Of a DNA stretch of 64,000 nucleotides, positions 51,472 through 60,459 are shown one piece after another. Origin of the DNA: Burkholderia stabilis (GTDB lineage Bacteria > Pseudomonadota > Gammaproteobacteria > Burkholderiales > Burkholderiaceae); contig NZ_CP016443.1 in NCBI RefSeq assembly GCF_001742165.1, forward strand, positions 2,170,001-2,234,000, written 5' to 3'. The notes under the pieces were generated by a model. The model was not told the DNA's origin. It saw only the letters and a list, made by a program, of their open reading frames with translations, and searched no databases. Each line of letters begins with the position of its first letter. Position 1 is the first letter of the stretch. The translations under genes and the position numbers were made by a program.

Positions 51472-52677
51472 TCAGTCGCCGGCTTGCGGGCGGCGAATCA
51501 GCACCAGCGCGGCGACGGCCGCGATGAGCGTGACGGGGATGCTCGCGCCGATCACGACGGGCGCGCTGCGACCGGCGGCCAGCAGCGTCGCGGCCGCGAG
51601 CGGCCCGACGACGGAGCCGAGCCGGCCGACGGCCACCGCCGCGCCGACGCCCGTGCCGCGCATCGCGGTCGGGTAGTAGATCGCCGCGAGCGCATACAGC
51701 ACCGATTGCCCGCCGACCACGAACATCCCGGCCGCGAACGCGGCGGCCGCGAGCGACGCGAAGCCGGGCGCGGCCGCGAGCGCGGCGAGCGACAGCACGA
51801 TCCCGACATACATGCCGCCGACCACGCGCGACGCGCGCATCCGGTCGAGTGCCGCGCCGATGCCGAGCGCGCCAAGCCCCGCGCCGACGTTGAACGCGAT
51901 CTGCACGAGGCCGACGTGCTCGCGATCGAGCCCGCGCGCGGCCATCAGCGACGGCAGCCAGTTCAGCAGGAAGTAGAGGACGATCAACGTGCAGAAGTAG
52001 CTGATCCACAGCGCGACCGTCGACGTCGTGCGGCCGTCGCCGAACAGCGTGCGCGCGACGCTGGTGCGCGCGGCCGGCGTGTCGGCGACGTCGAGATACG
52101 CGCGCGATTCCGGCAGGAACAACGCCAGCAGCGGCACCAGCAGCAGCGGCCCCGCGCCGCCGACGTAGAAGATGTGCCGCCATTCGGTGTCGCCGGCGAG
52201 CAGCACACCGATCAGCGACGCGATCACGCCGCCGAACGGGATGCCGCAGTACATCGTGGCCACCGCGCTGCTGCGCAAGCGCGGCTCGACCGCTTCGGAC
52301 GACAACGCGATCAGGTTCGGCATCGCGCCGCCGAGGCCGATGCCCGTCAGCACACGCACGACGACAAGCATGTCGAAGGTCGATACCTGCGCGGTGGCGA
52401 TCGACAGCAACCCGAACAGCGCGGCCGATGCGATCAGCACGCGCTTGCGTCCGATCCGGTCGGCGAGCCACCCGCCGAGCATCGCGCCCGGCAGCAGCCC
52501 GAAGGTGCCCGCGCTGAACGCGATGCCCATCTGTGAAACGGTCAGCCCGAATTCGCGCGCCATGCGGGGTGCTGCGACGCCGACCGACTGCAGGTCGAGC
52601 CCTTCGAGGAGTGCGATCGCGAAACACAGCGCGAGCGTGGTCGCGACCGTGGGTTTTTCGGCAACGTAGGTGTTCAT
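51472..52677 (-). CDS. MFS aromatic acid transporter (AAHS family)
   Basis: A 401-residue MFS protein with 12 hydrophobic segments, of the aromatic acid:H+ symporter family (PcaK/4-hydroxybenzoate type). The motif A loop reads G-W-L-A-D-R-I-G-R-K-R-V near residue 68-79, and D-L-Q-S-V-G-V-A-A-P-R-M near residue 27 resembles the first-helix D-x-x-D/Q pattern of the family. The neighbours imply import of ferulate or coumarate. An inverted repeat matching the ech operator lies 110 bases upstream (52788-52802). Confidence 0.88.
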   Translation of the reverse strand: MNTYVAEKPTVATTLALCFAIALLEGLDLQSVGVAAPRMAREFGLTVSQMGIAFSAGTFGLLPGAMLGGWLADRIGRKRVLIASAALFGLLSIATAQVSTFDMLVVVRVLTGIGLGGAMPNLIALSSEAVEPRLRSSAVATMYCGIPFGGVIASLIGVLLAGDTEWRHIFYVGGAGPLLLVPLLALFLPESRAYLDVADTPAARTSVARTLFGDGRTTSTVALWISYFCTLIVLYFLLNWLPSLMAARGLDREHVGLVQIAFNVGAGLGALGIGAALDRMRASRVVGGMYVGIVLSLAALAAAPGFASLAAAAFAAGMFVVGGQSVLYALAAIYYPTAMRGTGVGAAVAVGRLGSVVGPLAAATLLAAGRSAPVVIGASIPVTLIAAVAALVLIRRPQAGD

Positions 52678-52787
52678 CCTGTCTCCAAATCCGATGTCTT
52701 GTAGTCGGTCGGCCTTGCAACGGCCGCCGCGCGCCGTCGCCGGCCAGTGGCGAAACGGCGCGAGGTGTCGTCCGAACGGCCGCTTTT

Positions 52788-52802
52788 ATCAGGCAACCTG
52801 AT
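52788..52802 (-). promoter_or_regulatory. Second FerR-type operator, before the transporter gene
   Basis: ATCAGG-CAA-CCTGAT matches the core of the palindrome in the ech promoter (ATCAGG-TTA-CCTGAT) in both arms and spacing. On the minus strand it is preceded by TTGCGG (a possible -35) and overlaps TGATAA (a possible -10, 18-base spacing). The MarR regulator of the cluster should therefore control transport as well as the catabolic genes. Confidence 0.75.
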
Positions 52803-52891
52803 TCACTGGCCGCAAGAATGCCTGCCGGTCCCGTGGCCGGCCGGTCGTTACGCCTGCTCGTGACTGCTCGTCCCTGCTGACTGCTGGCTGC

Positions 52892-54805
52892 TTACGCGTA
52901 AATCACGTCGGGATCGCACCGCGCCGGGTCGTACAGCGCGTCGATCGTCGCCGCGCGATGCTTCTGCACGGCTGCCTGGTTCAGCGATCCCTTGTCGGTC
53001 ACTTCGCCGAGATCGAGCGACGGCGGCGAGTCGATCAACCGGATGCGCGCGACGAACGTCGACCCGCCGCTCGCATGCCGGTTCAGCGCGGCAAGCCACG
53101 CTGCGAACGCCGCACGCACGGCCTGCGCGCGCAGCACGTCGGCGACCGATGCATCGGCAGCAAGCCCCGCCAGCGCACGACACGCGTCGACGCGCGGAAA
53201 CACCAGCAGCCCGATGTCGTCGCGATTGATCCCGGTGACGACCACGTCCTGCACGTACGGCGCACCGCTCGACACCGCGTTCGCACGCAACGGCCCGACG
53301 CTGACGAAGGTGCCGCTGCTCAGCTTGAAATCCTCGGTCAGCCGGCCGTCGAACAGCAACCCGAGTTCCGGCCGCTGCGGATCGGCGAACACCCCCGCGT
53401 CGCCGCTGCGGTAATAGCCTTCGTCGTCGAACACGTCGCGCGGATCGACGTCCGCGTGCCAGTAGCCGCGCATCACGTTCGGCCCCTTGAAACGCAGTTC
53501 GAGCTTGCCGCCGCACGGCACGAGCTTCGCGTCGCAGCCGGGCGCGGGCAGCCCGATATAGCCGGCGCGCATCAGCGGCCCGGTCGTGAACAGGCACGAC
53601 GGCGACGCCTCCGTCATCCCGAGGCCGGCCATGATCCGGATGCGCTCGCCGCAATGCGCGTCGGTCACGCGGTCGAGCCGGTCCCACGCGGCCTGCGACA
53701 GGCCCGCGCCGCCGAAGAAATACAGCTTCACGCGCGAGAAGAACGTGTCGCGCAGCACGGCATCGCGTTCGAGCGCGACGGTCAGCTCTTCCCAGCCCTT
53801 CGGCACGTTGAAGTAGATCGTCGGCGCGATCTCGCGCAGGTTGCGCACGGTTTCGTCGAAGCGGCCGGGCACCGGGCGGCCGTCGTCGATGTACAGCGTG
53901 CCGCCGTTGTACAGCGCGATGCCGAGGTTGTGGCTGCCGCCGAACGTGTGATTCCACGGTAGCCAGTCGACCAGCACCGGCGGTTCGCGCGTCAGTTCGG
54001 GCATCGTCTGGCGCAGCATCTGCTGGTTGCTGCACAGCATCCGGTGCGTGGTCGGCACGGCCTTCGGCTGCTTCGTCGAACCGGACGTGAACAAGATCTT
54101 CGCGAGATGATCGGGGCCGACCGCCGCATGGATCGCGTCGATCGTGCGCTGGTCGGTGGCGAGCAGGCGTGACAGCGGCACCACGCGGTCCTCCGCGCCG
54201 CCATCGACGTGGGCGTCGGCGTCGTGCGCGACGATCAGCACCGCATCGGCCGGCAACGTCGCGTCGAGCGCACGCGTGAACGGCGCGCGCTCGGCGACGA
54301 ACACCGCGCCCGGCCGCAGCACGCCGAGCGTGTGACGCAGCTTGCCGTAGTCGGTCGACACCAGCGAATACGCGGGCGAGATCGGCGAGTACGGCACGCC
54401 GGCCAGCATCGCCGCGAACATCAGCTGCAGATGCTCGAGATCGTTGCCGGACAGCACCGCGAGCGGGCGTTCGGCCGACAGGCCGAGATCGACGAGGCCC
54501 TGGCCGAGCGCACGAGCGCGTTCGAGCATCTGCGCGTAGGTGATCTCGATCCAGCGGCCGTCGGCGCCGCGCCGCGCGGCCAGCACGCGATCGGGATGCG
54601 CCTGCGCACCGCGCACGAGGCAGTCGGTCAGGCGCGTCGGATAGTCGCCGAGCGGTTCGCGCGAGCGCAGGTACCACGCGCCGTTTTCCGCGCGACGGAT
54701 CTCGGCTGCGCCGACCGCGACGGCCACCGCGCGATAGCGCACGCCGCCCGTATCGTTCACCGGCCCGCTCGCGGGCGTCGCAACATTCATCGTCGGCTCG
54801 CTCAT
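52892..54805 (-). CDS. fcs: Feruloyl-CoA synthase
   Basis: A 637-residue ATP-dependent acyl-CoA synthetase. The P-loop is [12 protein letters not shown] (about residues 232-243), with G-M-T-E-A-S-P (about 385) and [11 protein letters not shown] near the C-terminus carrying the A10 catalytic Lys. The N-terminal extension A-V-A-V-G-A-A-E-I and W-Y-L-R-S-R-E-P-L fits Fcs rather than acetyl-CoA synthetases. It activates ferulate and coumarate with CoA for the hydratase/lyase. Its ATG at 54805 overlaps the vdh stop (ATGA), so the genes are translationally coupled; a second ATG lies five codons later. Confidence 0.9.
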   Translation of the reverse strand: MSEPTMNVATPASGPVNDTGGVRYRAVAVAVGAAEIRRAENGAWYLRSREPLGDYPTRLTDCLVRGAQAHPDRVLAARRGADGRWIEITYAQMLERARALGQGLVDLGLSAERPLAVLSGNDLEHLQLMFAAMLAGVPYSPISPAYSLVSTDYGKLRHTLGVLRPGAVFVAERAPFTRALDATLPADAVLIVAHDADAHVDGGAEDRVVPLSRLLATDQRTIDAIHAAVGPDHLAKILFTSGSTKQPKAVPTTHRMLCSNQQMLRQTMPELTREPPVLVDWLPWNHTFGGSHNLGIALYNGGTLYIDDGRPVPGRFDETVRNLREIAPTIYFNVPKGWEELTVALERDAVLRDTFFSRVKLYFFGGAGLSQAAWDRLDRVTDAHCGERIRIMAGLGMTEASPSCLFTTGPLMRAGYIGLPAPGCDAKLVPCGGKLELRFKGPNVMRGYWHADVDPRDVFDDEGYYRSGDAGVFADPQRPELGLLFDGRLTEDFKLSSGTFVSVGPLRANAVSSGAPYVQDVVVTGINRDDIGLLVFPRVDACRALAGLAADASVADVLRAQAVRAAFAAWLAALNRHASGGSTFVARIRLIDSPPSLDLGEVTDKGSLNQAAVQKHRAATIDALYDPARCDPDVIYA

Positions 54806-56250
54806 ATCGGGTAGTGGCGCGGCGTGGTCTGCACGGTGATCCAGCGCAGCTCGGTGAATTCGGCGATCGACGCGCGGCTGCCGAAGCGGCCGTAGCCGCT
54901 CGCCTTCGTGCCACCGAACGGCATCTGCGCCTCGTCGTGCACGGTCGGCCCATTGATGTGGCAGATCCCCGATTCGATCCGGCGCGCGACCGTCATCGCG
55001 CGTGCGATATCGCGGCTGAACACGCTCGCCGATAGCCCGAACTCGCTGTCGTTCGCGAGCGCGACCGCTTCGTCGTCGCTGTCTGCCCGGAGGATCGCGA
55101 CGACCGGCGCGAACGATTCCTCGCGATAGAGCCGCATGTCGCGTGTGACGCCGTCGACGATCACCGGCTGCATCGTCGCGCCGTCGACCCGGCAGCCGAG
55201 CGGCAGGTGTGCGCCATGCGCGCGCGCATCCTCGACGAGTGACACGGCGCGCGCAGCGGCCGCCGCATCGACCATCGTGCCGAGCGGATGGCCGGCCAGC
55301 GGATCGCCGGCGACCAGCGTGCGCGCCTTCGCGGTCAATCGCTCGACCAGCGCGTCGGCGATCGGCCGCGCGGCGATCACGCGCTCGGTCGACATGCAGA
55401 TCTGCCCCTGGTTGAAGAACGCGCCGAACGCGATCGCGTCGACGGCTGCATCGAGATCGGCGTCGTCCAGCACGAGCACCGGCGCCTTGCCGCCGAGTTC
55501 GAGCAGCACGGGCTTCAGGTGGGTGGCCGCGTGGCGCGCGATGATGCGCCCGACATGCGTCGACCCGGTGAAGTTGATCCGCTTCACATGCGGATGCGCG
55601 ATCAGCCGCTCGACGAGCGCCGGTGCATCGGCCGCCGCGTGCGTGATCACGTTGACGACGCCCGCGCCGAGCCCGGCGTCGTTCAGCACCGCGCCGATCA
55701 GCGCGTGCACGCCGGGGCACGATTCCGACGCCTTCAGCACGACCGTGTTGCCGCACGCGAGCGGCATCGCAAGTGCCCGCGTGCCGAGGATCACCGGCGC
55801 ATTCCACGGCGCGATGCCGAGCACGACGCCGCACGGCGCGCGCATCGCGAGCGCGAGATTGCCGGGCACGTCGGACGGGATCACGTCGCCGTCGATCTGC
55901 GTCGTCATCGACGCGGCCTCGCGCAGCATGTTCGCCGCGAGCGTCACGTTGAAGCCGAGCCAGCCGGGCGTCGCGCCGGTTTCGGCGACGCCGGTCGCGA
56001 TGATCTCGTCGATGCGCGCGTCCATCAGGTCGGCCGCCTTCAGCAGCCGGCGCCGCCGCTCGGTCGGCGCAAGCGCCGCCCACGCGGGGAACGCGCGATG
56101 CGCGGCGTCGATCGCCGCGTCGGCGTCGGCGAAGCCGGCCGCCGGCGCGCACGACGCGAGCGCGCCCGTCGCGGGGTTGAAGCGGTCGAAGGTTCGGCCG
56201 TCGCGTGCGGCGCACCACTCGCCGCCGATCAGCATCCGTCTGTCGGTCAT
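54802..56250 (-). CDS. vdh: Vanillin dehydrogenase (aldehyde dehydrogenase)
   Basis: A 482-residue NAD(P)-dependent aldehyde dehydrogenase. Catalytic residues are Asn150 (P-W-N), Glu251 (E-L-G-G-K) and Cys285 (F-N-Q-G-Q-I-C-M-S); F-T-G-S-T-H-V-G at about 227-234 is the cofactor loop. Its place between ech and fcs marks it as vanillin dehydrogenase, which oxidises vanillin (or 4-hydroxybenzaldehyde) released by Ech to vanillate. It follows ech by 31 bases and overlaps fcs by four. Confidence 0.9.
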   Translation of the reverse strand: MTDRRMLIGGEWCAARDGRTFDRFNPATGALASCAPAAGFADADAAIDAAHRAFPAWAALAPTERRRRLLKAADLMDARIDEIIATGVAETGATPGWLGFNVTLAANMLREAASMTTQIDGDVIPSDVPGNLALAMRAPCGVVLGIAPWNAPVILGTRALAMPLACGNTVVLKASESCPGVHALIGAVLNDAGLGAGVVNVITHAAADAPALVERLIAHPHVKRINFTGSTHVGRIIARHAATHLKPVLLELGGKAPVLVLDDADLDAAVDAIAFGAFFNQGQICMSTERVIAARPIADALVERLTAKARTLVAGDPLAGHPLGTMVDAAAAARAVSLVEDARAHGAHLPLGCRVDGATMQPVIVDGVTRDMRLYREESFAPVVAILRADSDDEAVALANDSEFGLSASVFSRDIARAMTVARRIESGICHINGPTVHDEAQMPFGGTKASGYGRFGSRASIAEFTELRWITVQTTPRHYPI

Positions 56251-56281
56251 GTCGTCTCCTGCCCTGTCTCGTCCGGTTGGG

Positions 56282-57112
56282 TCAGCGCTTGTAGGCTTGC
56301 AGGCCCGGCTTGATCGCCTTGTCGTCGAGGAACTGCTTCAGCCCCTGTTCGCGGCCGTGTTCCGGATCGCGCAGCTGCGCCTGGTCGAGCTTCGCGTACA
56401 GGTAGTCCTCGCACTGCTCCCACGTGAGTTCGCGCGAACGCTTGAAGCCGTGCTTCGCCGCGCGCAGCACGACCGGGTTCTTGTCCATCAGCCGCGCGGC
56501 GAGCGCGATCGTCGCGTCGCGCAGCCCGGCGAGCGGCACGCTGCTGTTCACGAGGCCCATCTCGGCCGCTTGCGCGCCGGTGAACGTGTCGCCGGTCATG
56601 ATGTAGTGCAGCGCGCGGCGATGCCCGACCGTGTCCGCCATCGCCTTGCTGACGAGGTTGCCGGGCGGGATGCCCCAGTTGATCTCCGACAGCCCGAACA
56701 CGGCTTCGTCCGCCGCGATCGCCAGGTCGCACGCGACGAGCGGCGAGAAGCCGCCGCCGAAGCACCAGCCGTTCACCATCGCGATGGTCGGCTTGTTGTA
56801 CATCCGAAGCCGGCGCCACTGCCATTCCGATGCGTCGCGCCGCACCTTTTCCTGCAGCGCATCGGCGCCGCCGTCGATCTCGCGGAAATATTCCTTCAGA
56901 TCCATGCCGGCCGTCCATGCGGCGCCCGCGCCGGTGAGGACGAGCACCTTCGCTTCGTCGTCGAACTCGATCGCGTCGAGCACCTGCAGCATTTCCTGGT
57001 TGAGCGTCGGGCTCATTGCGTTGCGCTTGTCCGGACGGTTCAGCGTCACCCACGCGATGCCGGCCTCCACGTTCACTTCAACGGTCTGCCAGCGGTTGTC
57101 GTACTTGCTCAT
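56282..57112 (-). CDS. ech: p-Hydroxycinnamoyl-CoA hydratase/lyase
   Basis: A 276-residue crotonase-fold enzyme, the same length as the Pseudomonas fluorescens enzyme. It hydrates feruloyl-CoA and cleaves the product to vanillin and acetyl-CoA. Diagnostic residues are in place: W-T-A-G-M-D-L-K-E-Y-F (66-76), Ser123 in G-G-G-F-S-P, and Glu143 in G-L-S-E-I-N-W-G. The start M-S-K-Y-D-N-R-W fits the family; the longer frame to 57166 does not. First gene of the ech-vdh-fcs operon, under the operator-promoter at 57186-57214. Confidence 0.95.
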   Translation of the reverse strand: MSKYDNRWQTVEVNVEAGIAWVTLNRPDKRNAMSPTLNQEMLQVLDAIEFDDEAKVLVLTGAGAAWTAGMDLKEYFREIDGGADALQEKVRRDASEWQWRRLRMYNKPTIAMVNGWCFGGGFSPLVACDLAIAADEAVFGLSEINWGIPPGNLVSKAMADTVGHRRALHYIMTGDTFTGAQAAEMGLVNSSVPLAGLRDATIALAARLMDKNPVVLRAAKHGFKRSRELTWEQCEDYLYAKLDQAQLRDPEHGREQGLKQFLDDKAIKPGLQAYKR

Positions 57113-57185
57113 GTCTGTTCCTGTCGTTCGTTCCTGTGCCAATCGGTGCAATTCGGTGCGCAGCATTCCTGCTGCGGACGACTCA

Positions 57186-57214
57186 ATTTAATATCAGGTT
57201 ACCTGATATTGCAA
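57186..57214 (-). promoter_or_regulatory. ech promoter with a FerR-type operator in its spacer
   Basis: On the minus strand TTGCAA (57209-57214) and TTAAAT (57186-57191) are separated by exactly 17 bases and form a good sigma-70 promoter. The spacer is filled by an inverted repeat with 10-base arms AATATCAGGT and ACCTGATATT around one central base (57190-57210). A repressor bound there would block RNA polymerase directly. Transcription would start about 65 bases before the ech ATG. Confidence 0.82.
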
Positions 57215-57352
57215 GCAACACGAGCGCCGGTGTAAACCCGGAGCGGCAAGCGGCGGTGACGACGGAATCGGGGAACGGTCAGGCGACCGGCGAGCGGGCG
57301 GGAAAGCGGACGCGGGCCTTACGGGCCCGCGCCGTGGAAGTTCGGGAAAGGG

Positions 57353-57856
57353 TCAGCCGCGCAGGTTGCGCACGAACAGTTCGAGCGCGCGCTGCGCTTG
57401 CGTGGCGTCGTCGACGGAGACGTCGCCGAGCATCCGCGTCTCGAGCGGACGCAGCACGGCTTCGCATTCGCGCAGCATCGCCGCGCCTTCGTCGGTGAGC
57501 GTCAGCAGGATGATGCGGCCGTGCGACGGGTCGGCTGCGCGCGTAACGAAACCGCGGGCGGCCATCACGCTCATCACCTCGTTCGCCGATTGCGGCGTGA
57601 TGAACGAGCGTTCCGCCAGTTGCGCGTTCGACGACGCGCCGCGCGCCTCGAGCACCGACAGCGCCGTGTATTGCGCGAGCGTGATGCCGAGCGGCGCGAG
57701 CGCGTCGGTCATATGGCGGCGCAGCAGCCGTTCGAGACTGCCGACCACGTAGGTCAGGCGCTGCGGCACGCGTGCCTTCGGCTTGTCGCCCGTCGCGCGG
57801 GCGGTGTTTTTCGCGGCGGTCTTCGGGTGCGCGGGCTTGGTCGGGGTGGAACTCAT
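57353..57856 (-). CDS. ferR: MarR-family regulator of the ferulate cluster (FerR-like)
   Basis: A 167-residue MarR protein. After a basic Lys/Ala/Thr-rich N-terminus (residues 1-28), the winged helix has L-E-A-R-G-A-S-S-N-A-Q-L-A-E-R-S-F-I-T-P-Q-S (about 70-91) and the wing A-A-D-P-S-H-G-R (about 110-117). It lies directly upstream of ech on the same strand, where the known hydroxycinnamate repressors FerR/FerC/CouR are found; those release DNA when they bind feruloyl- or coumaroyl-CoA. Control of the two palindromes at 57190 and 52788 is inferred. The symbol is by analogy. Confidence 0.85.
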   Translation of the reverse strand: MSSTPTKPAHPKTAAKNTARATGDKPKARVPQRLTYVVGSLERLLRRHMTDALAPLGITLAQYTALSVLEARGASSNAQLAERSFITPQSANEVMSVMAARGFVTRAADPSHGRIILLTLTDEGAAMLRECEAVLRPLETRMLGDVSVDDATQAQRALELFVRNLRG

Positions 57857-58027
57857 GGTGCGGGCGGGATGGAATTGCGGGCCATCTTACCAGCAGGTCG
57901 GGGAGTGAACGGGGTGCTCCAGGAAGCCCGACAGCCGCTGTGCGCTCGCGCATGCGCGGCTGACTGCAGGCCTAATCGCCAGGCTCGCTGCGTCGGACGC
58001 ATCCCATGAACGGGATCCAGTACGCGG

Positions 58028-58930
58028 TCAGCCGCGCGGCGCCCCTGCGAATCGCGCGGTTGGCAACCCCGCGTAGCGCGTCCTGGCGACGAATACGCCG
58101 CCGGCGTGTGCATCGCCGGCCAGCGCATCGTCGCTTAATCCGATGCGCGCGCTCGTCACGTACAGCCGCCCTTCGCCGTCGAGCGCCGCACAGCTCGGCT
58201 GTGCAGTCGGCACGTCGACGCGATCCGTTTCCACGCCGTCCGGCCCATAACGCACCACGCGCCGGCCGCCCCACTGCGCGTTCCACAGCCCACCGTCGCG
58301 ATCCATCGTCGCGCCGTCCGGGTCGCCGTCCGCATCGGTCAGGCGCGCGAACGACCGCACGTTCGCGACGTCGCCGCCCGCACGGTAATCGCAGACGAAA
58401 ATCTCGCGCACGAGCGAATCGCAGAAATACATTTTCGAACCGTTCGGCGAGAACGCGATGCTGTTCGCGATCGCCGCCGCCGGCAACGCGAGCCGCTCGA
58501 GCGTGAGGTCGGCATTGAGCCGGTAGAACCCGCCGACCGCGCGCGGCGGCTCGCTGCCTTCGTCCTTCATCCCGAACACGAACGCGCCGGACGGATCGCA
58601 GCGCCCGTCGTTCAGGCGCGTCGGCAGATCGGGCTCGACGTCGACGATCCGCGTGAGCGCGCCGCTGCGCAGGTCGAAGAACGCGAGATGCGTCGCGAGC
58701 CCGACGAGCAGCACGTCCGGATCGCCGGTCAGCGCGAAGCATGCGAGCCGTTCTGGCATCGTCCACGGCGTCAGGTCGGAACCGTCCGCGCGGCATCGCC
58801 ACAACTGCGCACCTTCGATGTCGACCCAGTACAGCGTATGCGTCGCATCGCACCACGTCGCGCCTTCGCCGAGCGTGTTGCGGCTGTCGGCCAGCAGCGT
58901 CGCCGACGCGGCCGGTTGAATCTGTTGCAT
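58028..58930 (-). CDS. SMP-30/gluconolactonase family lactonase
   Basis: A 300-residue six-bladed beta-propeller of the SMP-30/luciferin-regenerating family. Metal-site blocks are L-G-E-G-A-T-W (about residues 20-26, Glu), R-L-N-D-G-R-C-D-P-S-G (about 104-114), A-N-S-I-A-F-S-P-N-G (about 155) and D-A-D-G-D-P-D-G-A near 200. It opens sugar lactones such as L-arabino- or D-xylonolactone in oxidative pentose pathways. Upstream on the same strand lies the 3' end of a sugar ABC permease (58978-59115), so it once belonged to a sugar-uptake operon. Confidence 0.87.
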   Translation of the reverse strand: MQQIQPAASATLLADSRNTLGEGATWCDATHTLYWVDIEGAQLWRCRADGSDLTPWTMPERLACFALTGDPDVLLVGLATHLAFFDLRSGALTRIVDVEPDLPTRLNDGRCDPSGAFVFGMKDEGSEPPRAVGGFYRLNADLTLERLALPAAAIANSIAFSPNGSKMYFCDSLVREIFVCDYRAGGDVANVRSFARLTDADGDPDGATMDRDGGLWNAQWGGRRVVRYGPDGVETDRVDVPTAQPSCAALDGEGRLYVTSARIGLSDDALAGDAHAGGVFVARTRYAGLPTARFAGAPRG

Positions 58931-58977
58931 GCCGTCTCCCGATATCTGCCGCGTTCGCGGGCGGCCGCGCTTGCCGG

Positions 58978-59115
58978 TCAGATCGTCATCGCGCGCCGCT
59001 GGTTGCGACGATACGGGTCGAACGGCGCCGCGAGCAACAGAATTCCGTCGCGTATCAGATATTGGTAAAACGTCGGCACGTTGAGCAGGCTCATCGCGTC
59101 CTGCCCCGCGCTCAT
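58978..59115 (-). pseudogene. 3' remnant of a sugar ABC transporter permease
   Basis: This stretch, not covered by any complete gene, translates on the minus strand as 45 residues ending M-S-L-L-N-V-P-T-F-Y-Q-Y-L-I-R-D-G then I-L-L-L-A-A-P-F-D-P-Y-R-R and a TGA. It matches the conserved C-terminal helix and tail of ribose/arabinose-type (RbsC/AraH) ABC permeases, where L-N-V-x-x-F-Y-Q-x-L-I-R-G and L-L-L-A-V-x-x-D are typical. The rest of the permease is missing: upstream come a hairpin and the GST gene. It is therefore the end of a deleted gene, whose operon partner is the adjacent lactonase. Confidence 0.6.
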
Positions 59116-59144
59116 GGTCGGCGCGTTGGTGGTTCGCCCGGCAC

Positions 59145-59170
59145 GCATGCCCGCCGGATGGCGGGCATGC
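59145..59170 (-). terminator. Hairpin after the GST gene
   Basis: GCATGCCCGCC and GGCGGGCATGC form a perfect 11-bp stem with a GGAT loop, 15 bases after the GST stop codon on the minus strand. There is no U-run, so it may be a rho-dependent or 3'-stabilising structure. It marks the point where the permease remnant begins. Confidence 0.5.
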
Positions 59171-59185
59171 CGCTTCGATCGTGCA

Positions 59186-59830
59186 TCACACCCATGGGTG
59201 CGCGAGCCCTTCCGTCTTCAACGCCCGCTGGATCGCCGGGCGCTCGAGAACCCGCTGCAAATAGCCGCCGAGTACCGGCCGCTGCCGCGCCGGCGCGGCA
59301 AAACCGCGCGTCCAGCGGCACAGCATCAGCGCATACGGATCGAGCACCGTGTAGTGTTCGCCGAGCAGCCAGGGGCCCCCGCTCGCGTCCAGCTGGTGTT
59401 CGAGCTGATCCAGCAGCGTGGCGATCCTGGCTTCCGCATGCGCCTTCACCTGCGCGGCGCCCGACGCATTGCCCGCATCGACCCAGCGCTCCGGATAGAA
59501 ATACGCGATCAACGTCGCCTGCGGCGTATTGGTGAGCCACATCAGCCATTTGTAGAACTGCGCGCGCGCCGGCGTGCCGAGTGCCGGTGCCAGCCGCGCC
59601 TCCGGGTGCGTATCGGCAAGATGCAGGCAAATCGCGGCGGTTTCGTACAGCACCAGATCGCCGTCGATCAGCACCGGAATGAGTCCGTTCGGATTCAGCG
59701 CCAGGTAGTCCGCCGACTTGTGCTGATCGTGCGTACGGTCGACGAATTCAAGCTCGAACGGCTGGCCGATTTCTTCGAGCGCGAAGTGCGGCGCCATGCT
59801 GGCATTGCCGGGGTAGTAGAACAGTTTCAT
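59186..59830 (-). CDS. Glutathione S-transferase
   Basis: A 214-residue GST. The thioredoxin-like N-domain begins K-L-F-Y-Y-P-G-N-A-S-M-A-P-H, with the catalytic-side Ser in N-A-S-M-A-P, the cis-Pro in G-L-I-P-V-L about residue 51 and Y-E-T-A-A-I about 63-68; the all-helical C-domain has L-G-E-H-Y-T-V-L-D-P-Y-A near 150. This fits the beta/GstB-like class. I chose the ATG at 59830; an ATG four codons earlier (59842) is an alternative. The OsmC gene starts upstream on the same strand, 22 bases away, forming a small stress-type operon. Confidence 0.85.
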   Translation of the reverse strand: MKLFYYPGNASMAPHFALEEIGQPFELEFVDRTHDQHKSADYLALNPNGLIPVLIDGDLVLYETAAICLHLADTHPEARLAPALGTPARAQFYKWLMWLTNTPQATLIAYFYPERWVDAGNASGAAQVKAHAEARIATLLDQLEHQLDASGGPWLLGEHYTVLDPYALMLCRWTRGFAAPARQRPVLGGYLQRVLERPAIQRALKTEGLAHPWV

Positions 59831-59852
59831 CGTGATTTCCATGGCCGGCGCA

Positions 59853-60329
59853 TCACGCCGCCGCGCACTCGATCACCGGTTCGCAGCGAATCGGGAAGTT
59901 GACGGAGTTTGCGATATAGCACTTCGCGTGCGCGTCATGATGCAGACGTTCTGCCCGCTCGCGATCGTCGCCGGCCAGGATCGTCACGTGCGGGCGCAAC
60001 ACGATTTCGGTGAAATGCCCCGGCTCGGTGCCGTCGAACATCGTGCCTTCCGCATGGTCGACATACGCGAGCACGCGAATGCCGGCATCGGAACACAGAT
60101 GCAGATACCAGAGCTTGTGGCACGCCGATGCCGACGCCAGCAGCAGGTCTTCGGGGTTCCAGCGCGCGGCGTCGCCGCGGAACGCCGCGTCCGACGAACC
60201 GGGGATGTCCGGCTTGGTGCCGGACCGGATCACATGCTCGCGGCCGTACTCGCGATACCCCGACGTGCCCGTTCCCCGATTGCCGGTCCATTCCACTGCA
60301 ACACGATACGTATGCTCGCCATGCGCCAT
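59853..60329 (-). CDS. OsmC-family peroxiredoxin
   Basis: A 158-residue OsmC/Ohr-fold hydroperoxide-reducing protein. The two redox cysteines are in A-S-A-S-A-C-H-K-L-W-Y (about residue 64) and H-A-K-C-Y-I-A-N-S (about 130), and N-P-E-D-L-L-L-A precedes the first, as in OsmC-type proteins. It removes organic peroxides with lipoyl or thiol donors. The ATG at 60329 has GGAGAGCGAG upstream; the longer frame to 60380 is less likely. It precedes the GST gene and is divergent from a FadR-type regulator. Confidence 0.88.
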   Translation of the reverse strand: MAHGEHTYRVAVEWTGNRGTGTSGYREYGREHVIRSGTKPDIPGSSDAAFRGDAARWNPEDLLLASASACHKLWYLHLCSDAGIRVLAYVDHAEGTMFDGTEPGHFTEIVLRPHVTILAGDDRERAERLHHDAHAKCYIANSVNFPIRCEPVIECAAA

Positions 60330-60401
60330 CTCGCTCTCCATTGATATCGGTTTCGTCGACCGGGCCGGATGCCGTTTCACTGAGCCAGCCTGTCGCCGTC
60401 A

Positions 60402-60432
60402 TTGTGGCACCGGATACGCGTTTGGTATACCA
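60402..60432 (+). promoter_or_regulatory. FadR-type operator overlapping the regulator promoter
   Basis: TGGTATACCA (60423-60432) is a perfect 10-base palindrome and fits the FadR-subfamily T-x-G-T...A-C-x-A pattern. TTGTGG (60402-60407) and TATACC (60426-60431) are 18 bases apart and could be -35 and -10, so the palindrome would overlap the -10. The regulator ATG is 28 bases after it, suggesting autorepression and possibly control of the divergent osmC-GST unit. Confidence 0.6.
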
Positions 60433-60459
60433 TTATTCCAAAATGAGGAACACGCAGAC

